Origin: Chloranthus sessilifolius
Lineage: Eukaryota; Streptophyta; Magnoliopsida; Chloranthales; Chloranthaceae
Direction: 5' to 3'
NCBI GenBank assembly: GCA_021018995.1
Contig: CM037591.1
Coordinates: forward strand, 3,478,001 to 3,542,000
DNA length: 64,000 nucleotides
Below, one piece after another: positions 9,769 to 20,710 of the stretch; position 1 is the first letter of the stretch; every line of letters starts with the position of its first letter. The notes under the pieces were generated by a model that was given only the letters and a program-made list of their open reading frames with translations, had not been told where the DNA came from and ran no database searches. The translations under genes and the position numbers were made by a program.

Positions 9769-12700
9769 CTTATATGGGCAACACCAGTTTTGTAAAAACC
9801 CAAGGCCTATTCCAGATATTAAAACCCTTTTTGTTGATCATTCTTGTGGACAACCTAATGGTGCACGTGCCCCATCACCTGCAAACAATCCGCTGCTAGG
9901 ATCATCATCAAAAGCTGGAGGTTTCCCTGCATTTGGTGCCCATGGGGTAACCAAGCTAACTTACTTGATTGGAATGTAAGACCTCTTTTGATCACTCTTT
10001 CTCTAATTCTCTTGGAATGCTTTAATTGCTATGATAGAGGCCGTTCCGACTCCTCTTGCTGGTTGGATGTCTAATTCGCGTAATATACCTCATTCCGCAG
10101 TTTCTGGAGGGACAATTGGACTTGGTACAACTACAAAGTCAGGTAGCTTAATTGATTTGGTTGAGCTCGAAATTAATGGAAATAAGGATAACAGTAAAAA
10201 TGCGTAGGGCATAGTTATTTTGTTAACTTCTTGAGTTGTTTCAAATTCTTTGTGTAGCTGCAATTTTGAAGCGTCCTTGGACTCCTCCAACTAATGACCC
10301 CGTTGTAGATTACCCCTCGGTGGATTCTGACCGTGTATCTAAAATAACAAGGCCCATTCGGATTTCTGATGAGGTAAACTGAATTGTCTTTTACATCATG
10401 CACGTTTATGATATTTTATCTTGAAATTTTTTTGCTGATGGTTTAATATCCTAACATGTTAGCACTATCTATTGATAATTTTTGGCTTTGTGCAGTCAGT
10501 CAACTATCCCAGTCAGAATCATACTCAAAGCTCATATGGTCCTGATGACTTGCCTAAGACTGTTGCCCGGACACTGAAACAAGGCTCATCCGCCATGAGC
10601 ATGGACTTTCATCCTGTTCAGCAGACTATACTTCTTGGTCAGCTTTTCTGTGATATTTTTTGTCCATTTTGTTGATTTTACAGTGCTTAGTTCAGATCAG
10701 ACTGGACTTTTATTATTTGAATTGTACCTTTAAGTGATGAGTGTGTTATTCATCATGATTCTTTAGTTGGTACAAATGTGGGAGACATAGTATTGTGGGA
10801 AGTTGGTTCTGGGGAGAGATTGGTTCTTAAAAATTTCGAACTTTGGGATGATGGAACATTATCAATCCCACTTCAGGTGCGATTTCTTCTTCTTGACTAA
10901 TTGATTCCTTGACCAGTGAGTGCCCTATACATATTGTCAGAATAATCTAAACTTTAAACCCATTCAAATGGAAATCAGGCAGCCTTACTCAAAGATCCTA
11001 CTATATCAGTTAACCACATAAGATGGAGCCCAGATGGCACTTTATTCGGTAAGTCTATAAAAGTAGGAGAGCTTAACTTGGTTTATTGTACAACTTTGTA
11101 GTGGAAATGAACTCCAAATTATTAAATGATGCCCTTCCTTTCCATTCTATAGGAGTTGCGTATTCAAGGTGCATTGTGCAAATATATTATTACCATGGTG
11201 GTAATGACATAAGACAACACTTGGAGGTGTGAACAATGAGTTTCCAACTCTGTACTATATATTGTTTTGTTTTTTTTTATTTTTTCTATTCTACCTTTTT
11301 CTCATGCTTCTAACAATGTTTAATTTCCAGATTGATGCTCATGTCGGTGGTGTAAATGATCTTGCATTCTCTCACCATAATAAGCTACTATGTGTTGTAA
11401 CCTGTGGAGATGACAAGACCATTAAGGTTGGTTTTTCATGCACAACCATGTACGACAGTTTAATAGTGGAGTTTCTAAGTAACTTGGGACCACCTTCTTC
11501 TTTTGTCTGGGCTCTTTTAGGTATGGGATACAGCTACTGGTACCAGACAACATACTTTTGAAGGCCACGAGGCTCCAGTTTTTTCTATTTGCCCACATCA
11601 GAAGAAAAACATTCAGGTAATAACTCCATTTGATGCGATTTAGTGCTCGTTAAGGATTTCGTGTTTTTCTGTACTTGCCTACTATTGTGCATGACATGAT
11701 AATTTTCCTAATACCATGCTATATATCTTTATGTATCTCAGTTTATCTTTTCAACGGCATTAGATGGAAAGATAAAGGCATGGTTATATGAAAATTTGGA
11801 ATCTATAGACTATTATGATGCTCCCGATCAATTGTACATTACAATGGCTTATAGTGCTGATGGTTCAAGGTAGATGTACTGGTGTGGTTGTCCTTTTACT
11901 GAAACTGAAGGTCTCACTGGCTTACTTCTTTCACTGAAATATGTCATATCTTTCCTAAATATTGTGTAGGCTCTTTTGTTGTGGGACCAGTAAAGAGGGT
12001 GAATCAGACATTGTAGAATGGAATGAAAGTGAAGCGGCCGTGAAAAGGATATACCAAGGATTACGAAAACGCTCCTCAGGCGTTGTGCAATTTGATAATA
12101 CTAGGAACAGGTTTTTGGTTGTTGGTGATGATTTTTTGATTAAATTTTGGGATATGGACAATGTTAACCTTTTGACAACAACTGATGCCGATGGTGGGCT
12201 TCCAGTAAGTTCTTAATAAGCTCTTCAAATATAATCCCTATTAAATTTTCTGAAACAAAAGAATAGTTGCCAAAATTGCGCATCCTTACCTGCTCCAATT
12301 TCTAGGCCACTCCACGTATTCGCTTCAACAAGGAAGGCTCATTGTTGGCTGTTTCTGCAACTGATAACGACATCAAAATCTTAGGAAATGCTGATGGATT
12401 ACATTTGCTTCGCACATTTGAAAAAAGTGCTTTTGATGCTTCAAGGGTTGCATCTGAGGATGTCTCAACAAAGGTAAGCATTATCAGGTCTCACAATAAT
12501 GGAGGACTTCTGATTGAAGATCATTTTACCATTTGATGTTATGTAATGCAGGTCACAGAAAGTCAAATGGCAACTGTTGCTACTGCAACTAGTTCTGGAT
12601 TTGCAGATACGGTATCCCCTGTGAAAACTCTCTCCAATGATTTGTGTGATATTATTCTTTCATCATCGATCCTTCAAATACTATACCATATTTATCATAA

Positions 12701-13850
12701 TTTTATATCTATGAGAGAGCGAGAGTAGCTTGCATGATCCGTCTATTACCTAACTTCATTTCGTAAAAAGAAACTGTTCCAAAAAAAAAATGCATTTCTA
12801 AACACGGGCCATTCAAATGGGCCCTTAATATTTTAACCCTAAAAAATGCATTACTCTTAGAATTCATTCTGGTGGGCATCCAAACGAGCCCTTAGATTTC
12901 AAGAAATAAACATTGTATAGTGGGTCTTTTAGCAAATGAACATGTGCACAGGATGCCAGTATGGATGTTGGGATTTTCTCCCCTTGATTTTAGATTCTAT
13001 ATAGCAAATTTTATACCAATTATTATGTTAACACAAGAAGGCTTATGTCATGAACAAGAACCCTGCAAGAGTGAGTTTTACTGCTACAATATTGATATAG
13101 GAGTTTGTGACAGATACAAATACATTTAATAGTTATATCATTGCTGACTGATTTAGTCAGTCTCATTTTATTGGCTCCAAATTCTCTCTTTGAGACAGGA
13201 TACAGAGTGTGGTGCGGTGAAATGCTTTTGATATGACTAAATATTTATATTTTCACTCCATGAATTTGTTTTCCTTTGACTGTTTTATGTACTGGTTAAA
13301 AACATTTTAGAGTTCATTTTGAGGTATCTGTCTCTTAAAGTTCCTTATGAGCTCATGGTCGAGTGCCATATCGTAATGGGACAAGCCATTCATCCTAACT
13401 ATTAGGTCTTTAATCTCTAATAACCAAAAAAGACGTTTTAAACTTCTTATCTCATGTTGCAGATACCGAGGTTGATTTATACTAATTCTGGTGTTACCAT
13501 ATTGGCATTGGCATCCAACGCTATACATCTACTTTGGAAATGGCAGCAAAATGACTGTAACTCCAGCGGCAAGGTAGAGAGAATACAAATGGCTCCACCA
13601 CCTCCCTGCTTCTTCTTCTTATCAATTCAGAACATGCTTTGATAGTTGTATCATATAGATATGCTTCATTTTGTAGGCGACAGCCAGCGTTCCTCCTCAA
13701 TTATGGCAACCGCCAAGTGGGATATTATTGATGACCAATGACATAACTGACACAAACCCTGAAGAAGTTGTTCCCTGCTTCGCGTTGTCTAAGAATGACT
13801 CTTAATGCCATGTCGGCAAAATTTCCCTGTTCAACATGATGACATTTAAG
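9769..13850 (+). pseudogene. TPL: Proline-rich linker and WD40 exons of copy A
   Basis: The exons encode the family landmarks in order: KNPRPIPDIKTLFVDHSCGQ, VPTPLAGWMSN, PDDLPKTVARTLKQGSS, VGTNVGDIVLWEVGS, VNHIRWSPDGTLFG, IDAHVGGVNDLAF, VVTCGDDKTIKVWD, HTFEGHEAPVFSICPH, FIFSTALDGKIKAWLY, VVQFDNTRNRFLVVGDDF, RIRFNKEGSLLAVSATD and LALASNAIHLLWKWQ. These are the WD40 blades of the first and part of the second propeller. The region coding the KSKIWKLTEV-type linker is missing between about 12640 and 13463, and everything after the NNIIAIG-type blade is absent. Codons in the middle exons remain open over more than 400 residues, so decay is recent or selection lasted until recently. Confidence 0.88.
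12641..13462 (+). other. Enlarged intron replacing a lost coding stretch
   Basis: It starts where the exon at 12552 loses similarity and ends at TTGCAG 13462. The family has about 60 residues of coding sequence here. Instead there is AT-rich DNA with a GAGAGAGCGAGAG run and no recognisable coding. A replacement or insertion-deletion is inferred. Confidence 0.45.
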
Positions 13851-14040
13851 GTAACATATGAATGGAATTGCTGTTTTCAGTTCATTACTTTGTGGTTCTG
13901 GATTTGACGAATGATATTTTTGGGCAAGTGCAGACCTTGAGACAACATTCATGCCTCCAGTCCACCACCTGCAGCAACATTTGTACCATTCCTCCCTCTG
14001 CAAGACAACAATGTAATTGCTAATAAAAGTATGTGCTGAT

Positions 14041-14325
14041 TTTAATGGAAAAGTCCACCAAAGGATCCTAACCATTCGATTTAGGCATTTATATCTAACT
14101 TAGAGTCCATATTGAAGTGCTTGGATTGGTTGGTACTGATCCCCTGAAGGGTGTATTTTTTGGGATTGGATGGTACTGATCTGTTGAAGGGTGTATTTTT
14201 TGGGCTAAGTGAAGTTGTCATGTGTGAAGACAAGTACACAGTATAGCTTGTACAATACACAGACAGATACACGGTATAGAGTGTACATTGCACACATAAA
14301 CTGGGAACTTGTGCTAAGTGGAAAC
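14041..14325. other. Sequence after truncation of copy A
   Basis: Similarity to TOPLESS stops near 14035. The next bases contain two imperfect copies of a GGTACTGATC...GAAGGGTGTATTTTTTGGG unit at about 14130 and 14172. No gene is seen. Confidence 0.5.
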
Positions 14326-14327
14326 AC

Positions 14328-14552
14328 TATCTAAGCCATATGATTTGAAGGCAATGATCTAAGATCTTTGGTGCACAAGGTTGGCATGAAACAAGATCTC
14401 TATCATACGATTCAACACAACCAAAGTCCATTGGATTCAATGGTTGATTTTGTCGGATCATATAATAGAGATCATGTTCTATAACAATCCTTTTCTTGAA
14501 AGATCAATAGATCTTGGCCTTCAAATCAGACGGCTTAGATGTTTTTTTAAAG
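14328..14552. repeat. Foldback MITE, GATCTC family
   Basis: The left arm ATCTAAGCCATATGATTTGA with GATCTCTATCATACGATTC faces a right arm that reads, inverted, ATCTAAGCCGTCTGATTTGA and GATCTCTATTATATGATC. The arms are close to 90 bases each with a short loop, typical of Mutator-like or foldback MITEs. Confidence 0.6.
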
Positions 14553-14689
14553 TAAAATGAATGTGTGCAGTAACCAGATGGATACAATTAAGTGCATAAA
14601 TAAAAGGGTACCTCTGTTCGTGCCCACACGGTCTTTGAATGCGCCCACGCCTTAGACATGTTGAAAGCCATTGATTGCTTCATATCAGA

Positions 14690-14965
14690 TGAAGGAGAAC
14701 GTTTTTATCCCGATATTCCACACAATGGATCTTGATATCGTGGCGCATCTATCAGACGGTCAATTTGTGATTCATCATGTCACAGATCCCAAAAAAATGG
14801 CCCTTGAATCATGTGGCACACATCATGGTCAAACATGATTTTAGGCCCATCTTTTGGTAACATGTGGAGTCACAACGGACAGTCGAATAGGTGCTTCATG
14901 ATCTAAAGATCCATTGTATAGATGACTGGGGAAAAATGATCTCTATCATCCAATTCGAAACGCTC
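14690..14965. repeat. Foldback MITE, GATCTC family, second copy
   Basis: The left arm contains CGATATTCCACACAATGGAT. The right arm contains ATCCATTGTATAGATGACTG and GATCTCTATCATCCAATTC. They are mutually inverted. Internal words such as CACATCATGGTC and ATGTGGCACACAT match other members of the family at 2.43 and 15.65 kb. Confidence 0.55.
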
Positions 14966-15122
14966 AACGATTTTCAAGGCGTCGGGGATGTTGGCGCTCT
15001 TAGAAAACTCATGGGGCGCATGTAGACGTACCCTATATAAAATGGGTAGCGGTTTTGCAACCAGAGATTCTTTCGTTGCCGCCTATTCACACGGTTGAAT
15101 ACATTGAATCAGATGATAGAGG

Positions 15123-15640
15123 TAGGGTTGTGCATTTTTTGGACCAAACTGACGAAACCGAATCGAACCGTCAGGTTTGGACGGGTACCGGTTTGGGTTT
15201 GGTTTGGAAAAAAGGAAAACTGAAAAGTTTGATTTGGTTTTGGTTCCAAGTCGAAACCAAGCCGAAACCAAACCGAACTGAATGTAGTTTGTATATATAT
15301 AGGTGTGGATTTTGATTAATTTTAAAGGGCATTTAAGTAAAATGCATATTTTTATATAAAACCCTACCTTGTCTTTAGCTTATTCCTAAATCCTAAAGCG
15401 GTAAAGTAGAACTCATAGGAAAATCGGTTGAGAAGTTGAGAATATTTTGATGTGCAAGTAGAACTTATAGGAAAATCGGAACCGACCAAATCAAACCGAA
15501 CCGAATCGAATCGGGTGGGTTTGGTTTTGGTTTAAGAGTTGGACGGTTTAGTTTGGTTTGAAAATCTAAAAATCGATTCGGACTGATTTGGTTTGTGATT
15601 TTGGTCCAAAACCGACCAAACCTAACCTAATACACCCCTA
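15123..15640. mobile_element. hAT-type MITE, 518 bp, with 8-bp target duplication
   Basis: The element starts TAGGGTTGTGCA at 15123 and ends with the inverse of TAGGGGTGTATT at 15640. It is flanked on both sides by GATAGAGG (15115-15122 and 15641-15648), a perfect 8-bp target duplication as made by hAT transposases. The inside is filled with ACCGAACCGAA-like words and codes for nothing. It is non-autonomous. The perfect target duplication suggests it is not very old. Confidence 0.88.
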
Positions 15641-15649
15641 GATAGAGGT

Positions 15650-15885
15650 TGTTTTTTGTCTAAATCTTTCGTACATTAAATCTTGAGATCATGACCAACG
15701 TATCAGACAGTCAAATGTTGATTTCACATAGCACACATCCGTGATCATAGTGCACCACGGACCCAATGATCATGATCACTTTAAGGGTGTGTGTCACGTG
15801 TAATAACATTGAACTATCTTAAATGCAGGTCGTGATCTTAAGATCTGATGTGTGAAATATTGGGATAAAATTTACTAAAATTTAG
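15650..15885. repeat. Foldback MITE, GATCTC family, third copy
   Basis: The left arm holds TTGTCTAAATCTTTCGTACA and ATCTTGAGATCATGACC. The right arm holds GGTCGTGATCTTAAGATC and TGTGTGAAATATTGGGATAA, its inverse. It lies directly beside the hAT MITE's right target duplication. Confidence 0.55.
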
Positions 15886-15902
15886 TAATTGCTCAATTCT
15901 CA

Positions 15903-15926
15903 TTAAAAAAAAAAAAAAAAAAAAAG
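15903..15926. repeat. Poly-A run
   Basis: About 21 consecutive A bases flanked by two copies of AGTAATTGCTCAATT. The duplicated flanks around an A-tract could be a retroposon scar, but no body of a SINE or processed gene is visible. Confidence 0.5.
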
Positions 15927-16049
15927 TAATTGCTCAATTAAAAGAGAAAATTAAGTAATATTGTTTGAGCAGATTTGGACATGGGAGAGTGAAAAAACAA
16001 CTTCATAGAAATGATTAACATGACACAAGCCCAAGAAAATAGAAAAAAA

Positions 16050-16860
16050 CATCCAAAGGAGGAATGTAATTAGAAGTACCCCATTAAATCAGCGGGGAGC
16101 CCTCAGATCCTATCGAAACCCTTCCATCTACACGAATTCCTCCATTTTTAGCCCTCAGATCCTATTGAAGCCTTCAGATAACCTCTCGATAGGATGTTTT
16201 CTATATGCTTTCACTTAACTCTACCCTACTGCTGTCACACGATCCAAGTGGCCAATGGTGTGCAGCACTCTTACGTGCCATTGCTAGGTCTGCACTATGC
16301 TGAGAGATGGACTTCTTTGTGCAGCATTTTTGAATAATTTTCTACACTATTCCCATCTTTTATTGCTATCTACAAAACAAACTCAGCAGGTGTTTATTAG
16401 TGTGCTCACATGTCCATCAAAGGTCAGGTTAAGGGGTGAAAACTGACATTTTTCACTACTTAACACACCCCCAAACCTAAGCTTTGCTAGTCCCTGAGCA
16501 AAGGAAAACCTAAGAAATTATAATACCACTTTCATAGGGATCACGAATGCATTTAGCAATGCATCAAGCCTTTTAAACCCCTAGGTGATCCCTAGTGGAG
16601 GAGTGAAGTCTCCTGAGGGTTTTCAGTGAAGGTACCCACAAACTTCTCCCATAAAATCAGTTAATACTTATGCAGCATGTTAACATAGAGTTTAAGTAAA
16701 TAAAATAAGTACCACACCATGTACGTTCAATTTTAAAAGATTTTTATCATAAAAATCACCATTTCAAAACATGAAATTCTGCTGTAATTCCTTCACATGT
16801 CCAAAGGAGGAATGTAATTAGAAGTGCCCCATTAAATCAGTGGGGAGCCCTCACATTAGA
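16050..16860. repeat. Direct ~60-bp repeats flanking a 690-bp segment
   Basis: The words CCAAAGGAGGAATGTAATTA and CCCCATTAAATCAG occur at about 16055 and again at 16800. The segment between them contains CCCCCAAACCTAAGCTTTGC and AGTCCCTGAGCAAAG, words I associate with plant LTR-element untranslated regions. Coding is absent. An insertion with a long duplication or an unequal exchange is possible. Confidence 0.4.
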
Positions 16861-16894
16861 GGGAGAGCAGCAACTGGGCTAATGCTTCATTGGT

Positions 16895-17350
16895 TTGAAA
16901 TTTGTTGACTTGAACTAGACGGTGTATATGATTTTTTTGTCCTAATTTTTGACACAATATATCTTGAGAGGATGATTTATATATCAGACAGTCAGATGTT
17001 GATTGCATGGGGCATACATCCCCAAAGTGACTGATCATGGTGTACTATGGGTGACTCACATATATCTTGAGAGCATGACGTATATATCAGACGGTCAGAT
17101 GTTGATTGCATGGGGCATACATCCCCAAAGTGACTGATCATGGTGTACTATGGGTGACTCACATATATCTTGAGAGCATGACGTATATATCAGACGGTCA
17201 GATGTTGATTGCATGGGGCATACATCCCCAAAGTGACTGATCATGGTGTACTATGGGTTCTTGAGTCACTTTTGCGTATGTCTTCCATGTGGAATCAACA
17301 TTTGACTTGCTGAAAGATTGCAACTAAAACGATCTCCACCATCTGATTCA
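16895..17350. repeat. Foldback MITE containing a 103-bp tandem triplication
   Basis: Outer words TGACTTGAACTAGACGGTG and CACCATCTGATTCAAAGCAG are inverse ends of the GATCTC family. Inside, a 103-bp unit beginning ATATATCTTGAGAG occurs at 16957, 17060 and 17163. The second and third copies look almost identical, the first has a few differences. Confidence 0.7.
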
Positions 17351-17639
17351 AAGCAGTCAACGTCCTTAACAGTGGAACTATTAGTTGTAAAGACTACAAC
17401 ATCGATAGCCACAACCGATACCCTTTCTTTTAGGCCTCATTCAGGTGTTTCCTGATTATTCCCAGAAAAGCTCAGATTTTTGAACACTCAGAGTCCTGCA
17501 GATTCTTAGTAGACTTAGATTCCTGACTTTTCTCATATGTGTTATGGAAGTTATTCAGATTCCTGGCTTTTCTGATAAAACATCATAATCATTTATTTTT
17601 AAGTTCCTCTAAGAAAATCCTCAGAATCGATTCAATGGG

Positions 17640-18054
17640 TGGTTATGCTATGACCGTAGAAACGTTATCTAATCCTTGGTTTATGTATCATACTTGGATT
17701 TCTCTCAAATTTTAAGAGCAATCAATTGAGATGGGGCTGAACATATTTGATGAAGTCTTTTTTCGAATCTGATTTAATGGCCATTACTTTGAAAATGAGC
17801 CACTAATACCCAATCGAAAAGTTAGTCAATTAATCGATACGAAATTGAACATTAGCATAATATATCACATACGACACTTTTTATATATATAAAACCAAAT
17901 ATATAAATTACATTTCGATTAAGCGAGTAACACAAAATTGGCTTAATTTAAAATATGTCCAACCTAAACAATACTACAAATAAAATATAAACATATATAT
18001 ATTGATTAGGCCGTGAAAAATAAAATTGGCCTAATAAACAGACAGCTCTACCAA
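17640..18054. other. Non-coding 3' part of the Harbinger element
   Basis: AT-rich DNA without recognisable coding between the candidate left terminus and the putative second open frame. Confidence 0.4.
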
Positions 18055-18440
18055 TCAGTAATTGGTAGCATCATTATCATCGTTATCGTCCTCCGAAGAG
18101 TAGGACGATGTTGAAGTATGTCTTAGGTAGGTCATACCCTTGTCAAAGCTGTCGAATATATCCCGATGATGAAGAGGAAGCTGATAAACTGACTCTAAGT
18201 CACCAGAGTAGGAGGAAGAGGAGTCGGATCGGATTTAGACGAGACGACGGTGGTAACTCGGCGGTGGCCGTGCGGCTGGTCGAGCGAGGGTTGCATGGCC
18301 CCATCCTTGTGCAACGCGACCCCAAAGTGGTGGTGGCCCAAGTGGGACAGCAAGTCCACGAACTGGCTGGGGGATAGAAGCTTGAGCGGGTGGTAGTGCC
18401 AGAGCGCAGATAAGTTGTGGGTCGGGGCTCGAACCAATGG
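18055..18440 (-). pseudogene. Possible second Harbinger ORF (C-terminal part)
   Basis: PIF/Harbinger elements carry a second, Myb/SANT-like protein beside the transposase. On the minus strand an open stretch at 18195-18437 reads LSALWHYHPLKLLSPSQFVD and further residues. After a frame change, the sequence to 18055 reads a tail with TSSYSSEDDNDDNDATNY and a stop. An acidic C-terminus and the position downstream of the transposase fit that second protein, but I cannot see a SANT motif. The assignment is tentative. Confidence 0.35.
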
Positions 18441-19236
18441 GGGTGGTTGGGCCCGAATTGCTGGTGGGGCTAGTGTTCGAGGGCGAATCCGGGGGGGGGG
18501 ACCATGGGGCGCATTTGACGGTGGGCCTGCGGCATATCTAGGTCTATGATCTTAATACGGTTAAGCAGTTGGGCGTGATCGGGCCCCACTGAGATGGTTG
18601 GAGGATGAGGATGTGGATGACCCTGGTACCCCTGTCATTGCTGTATATTTGATAAACACATCTAAAACATCAAAACAATATGTAACATAAATAATAAAAT
18701 TTTATTGCACATTTTATATAGACATGCAACATATGAAAACATTGAGAAAGATAATATTGATATTTAAGAAGAAATCACAGTGACTGGTATACATAAGTAA
18801 CCAAAGTGGATAGGAGGACAACAATAATTGCACGTGCAAACATTCCACACATGCAATCTACGTGCACACCAACATCTGAGTTCCTATCTACCACTATATC
18901 CATGACTTGTGTTTGTTAGGTTATTGGAGGTACATGATGATATCTTGGTGGGTTATATGAGGGTTCGTTTAGGTGCTATTATAACGCATTCAGTGTTTCG
19001 TCGTACAAATGGAATGAGCGATGACGAGCCCTAGAAAAATAAGTTACTTCCCTCAAGCAATCCTCTCAGGTTCGATATATACCCGGTCTCCTACGAATGA
19101 AGACGACGTAATATTTACCCATAACTACAAAATACGTCAATTGGTTAGTGAGTGCAATAGTGTGAAGTGGCTCATTTAATGGTTTCAAGATAAAAGTTTA
19201 CAAAATAACTATATACCCAACTGTACATTTAATATG
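18441..19236. other. Spacer in the Harbinger element
   Basis: It contains a run of ten G bases near 18491 and mixed sequence with no clear coding. A degraded N-terminal part of the second Harbinger protein could lie here but is not recognisable. Confidence 0.4.
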
Positions 19237-20445
19237 TCAACATAATTGCGCGTCCCACATAGTGTTCGCTATATTATCGCGGAATGTGCTCATCCATTCC
19301 CGATTTGCAGGGGTTTGAGTGCAATGGATGTATGGGTCTATCTCGTGTACCGAGTCATCAAATGGCTCTACTATACGGTCCTCTAACTATTCTTGGAAGA
19401 ATGGATCTTCTGGATCGTATAATTTTATAAAATTGTGTAGAATATAACATGTGGTGACTATTCTCACTTGTGATTGAATTGGAAACCTCGTGACTATTTT
19501 CAATATTGGAAATTGTTGTTTTAGTATCCCAAATATTCTCTCAACCATATTACGTAAGGACGCATGTCACTTGTTGTAAAGTTCTTGTGGAGTCAATGGG
19601 GATTTGAGGTATTAAACTCTTTAATATGGTACAGAACCCTCCGATAGGGAGCTAGAAAGCCTCGCATGTTGGAATAACCCCCATCCATACTTGTTCAGTG
19701 CCACTTGAAGTTGGTTTTGTGGCCTAGAGAGAGCACTAGCTAGAACTTTCGAGTTTGGGCTAGACCCCTCCCATCCAAGGAGTACATATTGGAATAGCAT
19801 GCCGAATGATGTAACACAGAGAATATTTTGTGATGTCGCTTTATGACGGTTACGATATTGTTGTGAGTCCCGCCTGGGAACGATCACGTCAACATGTGGA
19901 CCGTCGAGAGCGCCTACAACACCCTTGAACCATGGGTAGAAGCATGGTTGGCTGATAATCTTCAGGGGAATACTAGTAGTGACTTGTTTCACAAAATCCC
20001 CATACAACTGTAAGATAGCGTCAAGCACGCTATTAAAATATAGGCTAATGGTTGAGCCCAAAAGCTGAAATCTATCTTGGACGGTTCTATTTTTTGAATT
20101 TTGGGCTATAGTGTATATAAATATAGCAACCGCCTCCTTCACCTTTAACCTTCGTGAGTCCTCCAACACACCCCTTGCCCTAAGGCTATCACATAAATTT
20201 ATGAATGGGAGTGTACACATTCTAAAGAGTTCATATATAATATATGATTGCTCGCGAAGGGATTCCTGAATGTATAAGGGACCACTGAGAATCAATGTGT
20301 GACGTCGTCGCCTTTCTGAATGTAATATTAAGTAGGCAATGGCGGTAAGGGCAAAGCCTACTGTATCATTATTTAAACCTTGTGAAACATTATTTATAGC
20401 CGATGAAACTGCGACCTCTCCCCATTTCCTTCCGCTGGTATACAT
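19237..20445 (-). pseudogene. PIF/Harbinger DDE transposase, inactivated
   Basis: A DDE transposase of the HARBI1/PIF type, which cuts and joins transposon ends. Reading from the ATG at 20445: a helix-rich N-terminus (FINLCDSLRARGVLEDSRRL, VKEAVAIFIYTIAQNSKNRT), then GVVGALDGPHVDV with the first catalytic Asp, YRNRHKATSQNIL, and GWEGSSPNSKVL. In that last block the usual second catalytic Asp of the HDS motif is Asn. It ends with the glutamate block NMVERIFGILKQQFPILK and YILHNFI. The main frame is open for 274 codons to 19621. Beyond it there are stops, and the family block GGYSNMRGFLAPYRRVLYHI lies in another frame and then returns. The element can no longer make an active enzyme. No introns are evident. 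Confidence 0.85.
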
Positions 20446-20446
20446 T

Positions 20447-20710
20447 AACTACTTTGAATCAGATTGATGGATATCATTTTTTATCCCAATCTTCCATAAA
20501 AATAGATCTTGAGATCAGGCACATGCCATCATAAGGACACATTTTCATTCCACATGACACACATCCCAAAAAGTAAACCTACAATTACGTTTGTGCATGA
20601 TGTGTGTCACATTTTAAGACCGTATGATCAAAAAATGACCGTATGATTGTTATCACGTATCAATATCCTTTTGTGTGAAAATTTTGGATAAAAAATGATC
20701 TCCATTGCCT
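20447..20710. repeat. Foldback MITE of the GATCTC family, copy B
   Basis: Paralogue of 2430-2690 with the same arms; the B copy has about 15 additional bases (ATCAGGCACATGCC) near 20515. It sits immediately upstream of the transposase start. Confidence 0.5.

Larger units (their letters stand above)
8120..14040 (+). pseudogene. TPL: TOPLESS-like co-repressor, truncated pseudogene (copy A)
   Basis: TOPLESS/TPR proteins are nuclear co-repressors of about 1,130 residues. An N-terminal LisH-CTLH part binds EAR motifs of repressors such as Aux/IAA and JAZ, and WD40 propellers follow. Exons read here are 8061-8241, 8324-8507, 8626-8694, 8790-8948, 9769-9946, 10040-10142, 10258-10373, 10496-10637, 10767-10876, 10979-11048, 11153-11226, 11331-11426, 11521-11616, 11742-11869, 11970-12204, 12306-12473, 12552 to about 12640, 13463-13573, 13677-13850 and 13934 to about 14035, nearly all with GT/AG borders. 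Damage: extra bases at the end of exon 2, loss of about 46 bases at the start of exon 3, loss of the linker after the exon at 12552, an in-frame TAA in the exon at 13677, a frame change in the last exon, and no later exons. I judge it a recent pseudogene; mid-gene exons are still open. Confidence 0.88.

Noticed and set aside
8120-14040. Copy A as a functional TOPLESS gene
   Set aside because: Frame breaks in exons 2 and 3, an in-frame stop and the missing C-terminal third argue against function despite good splice sites.
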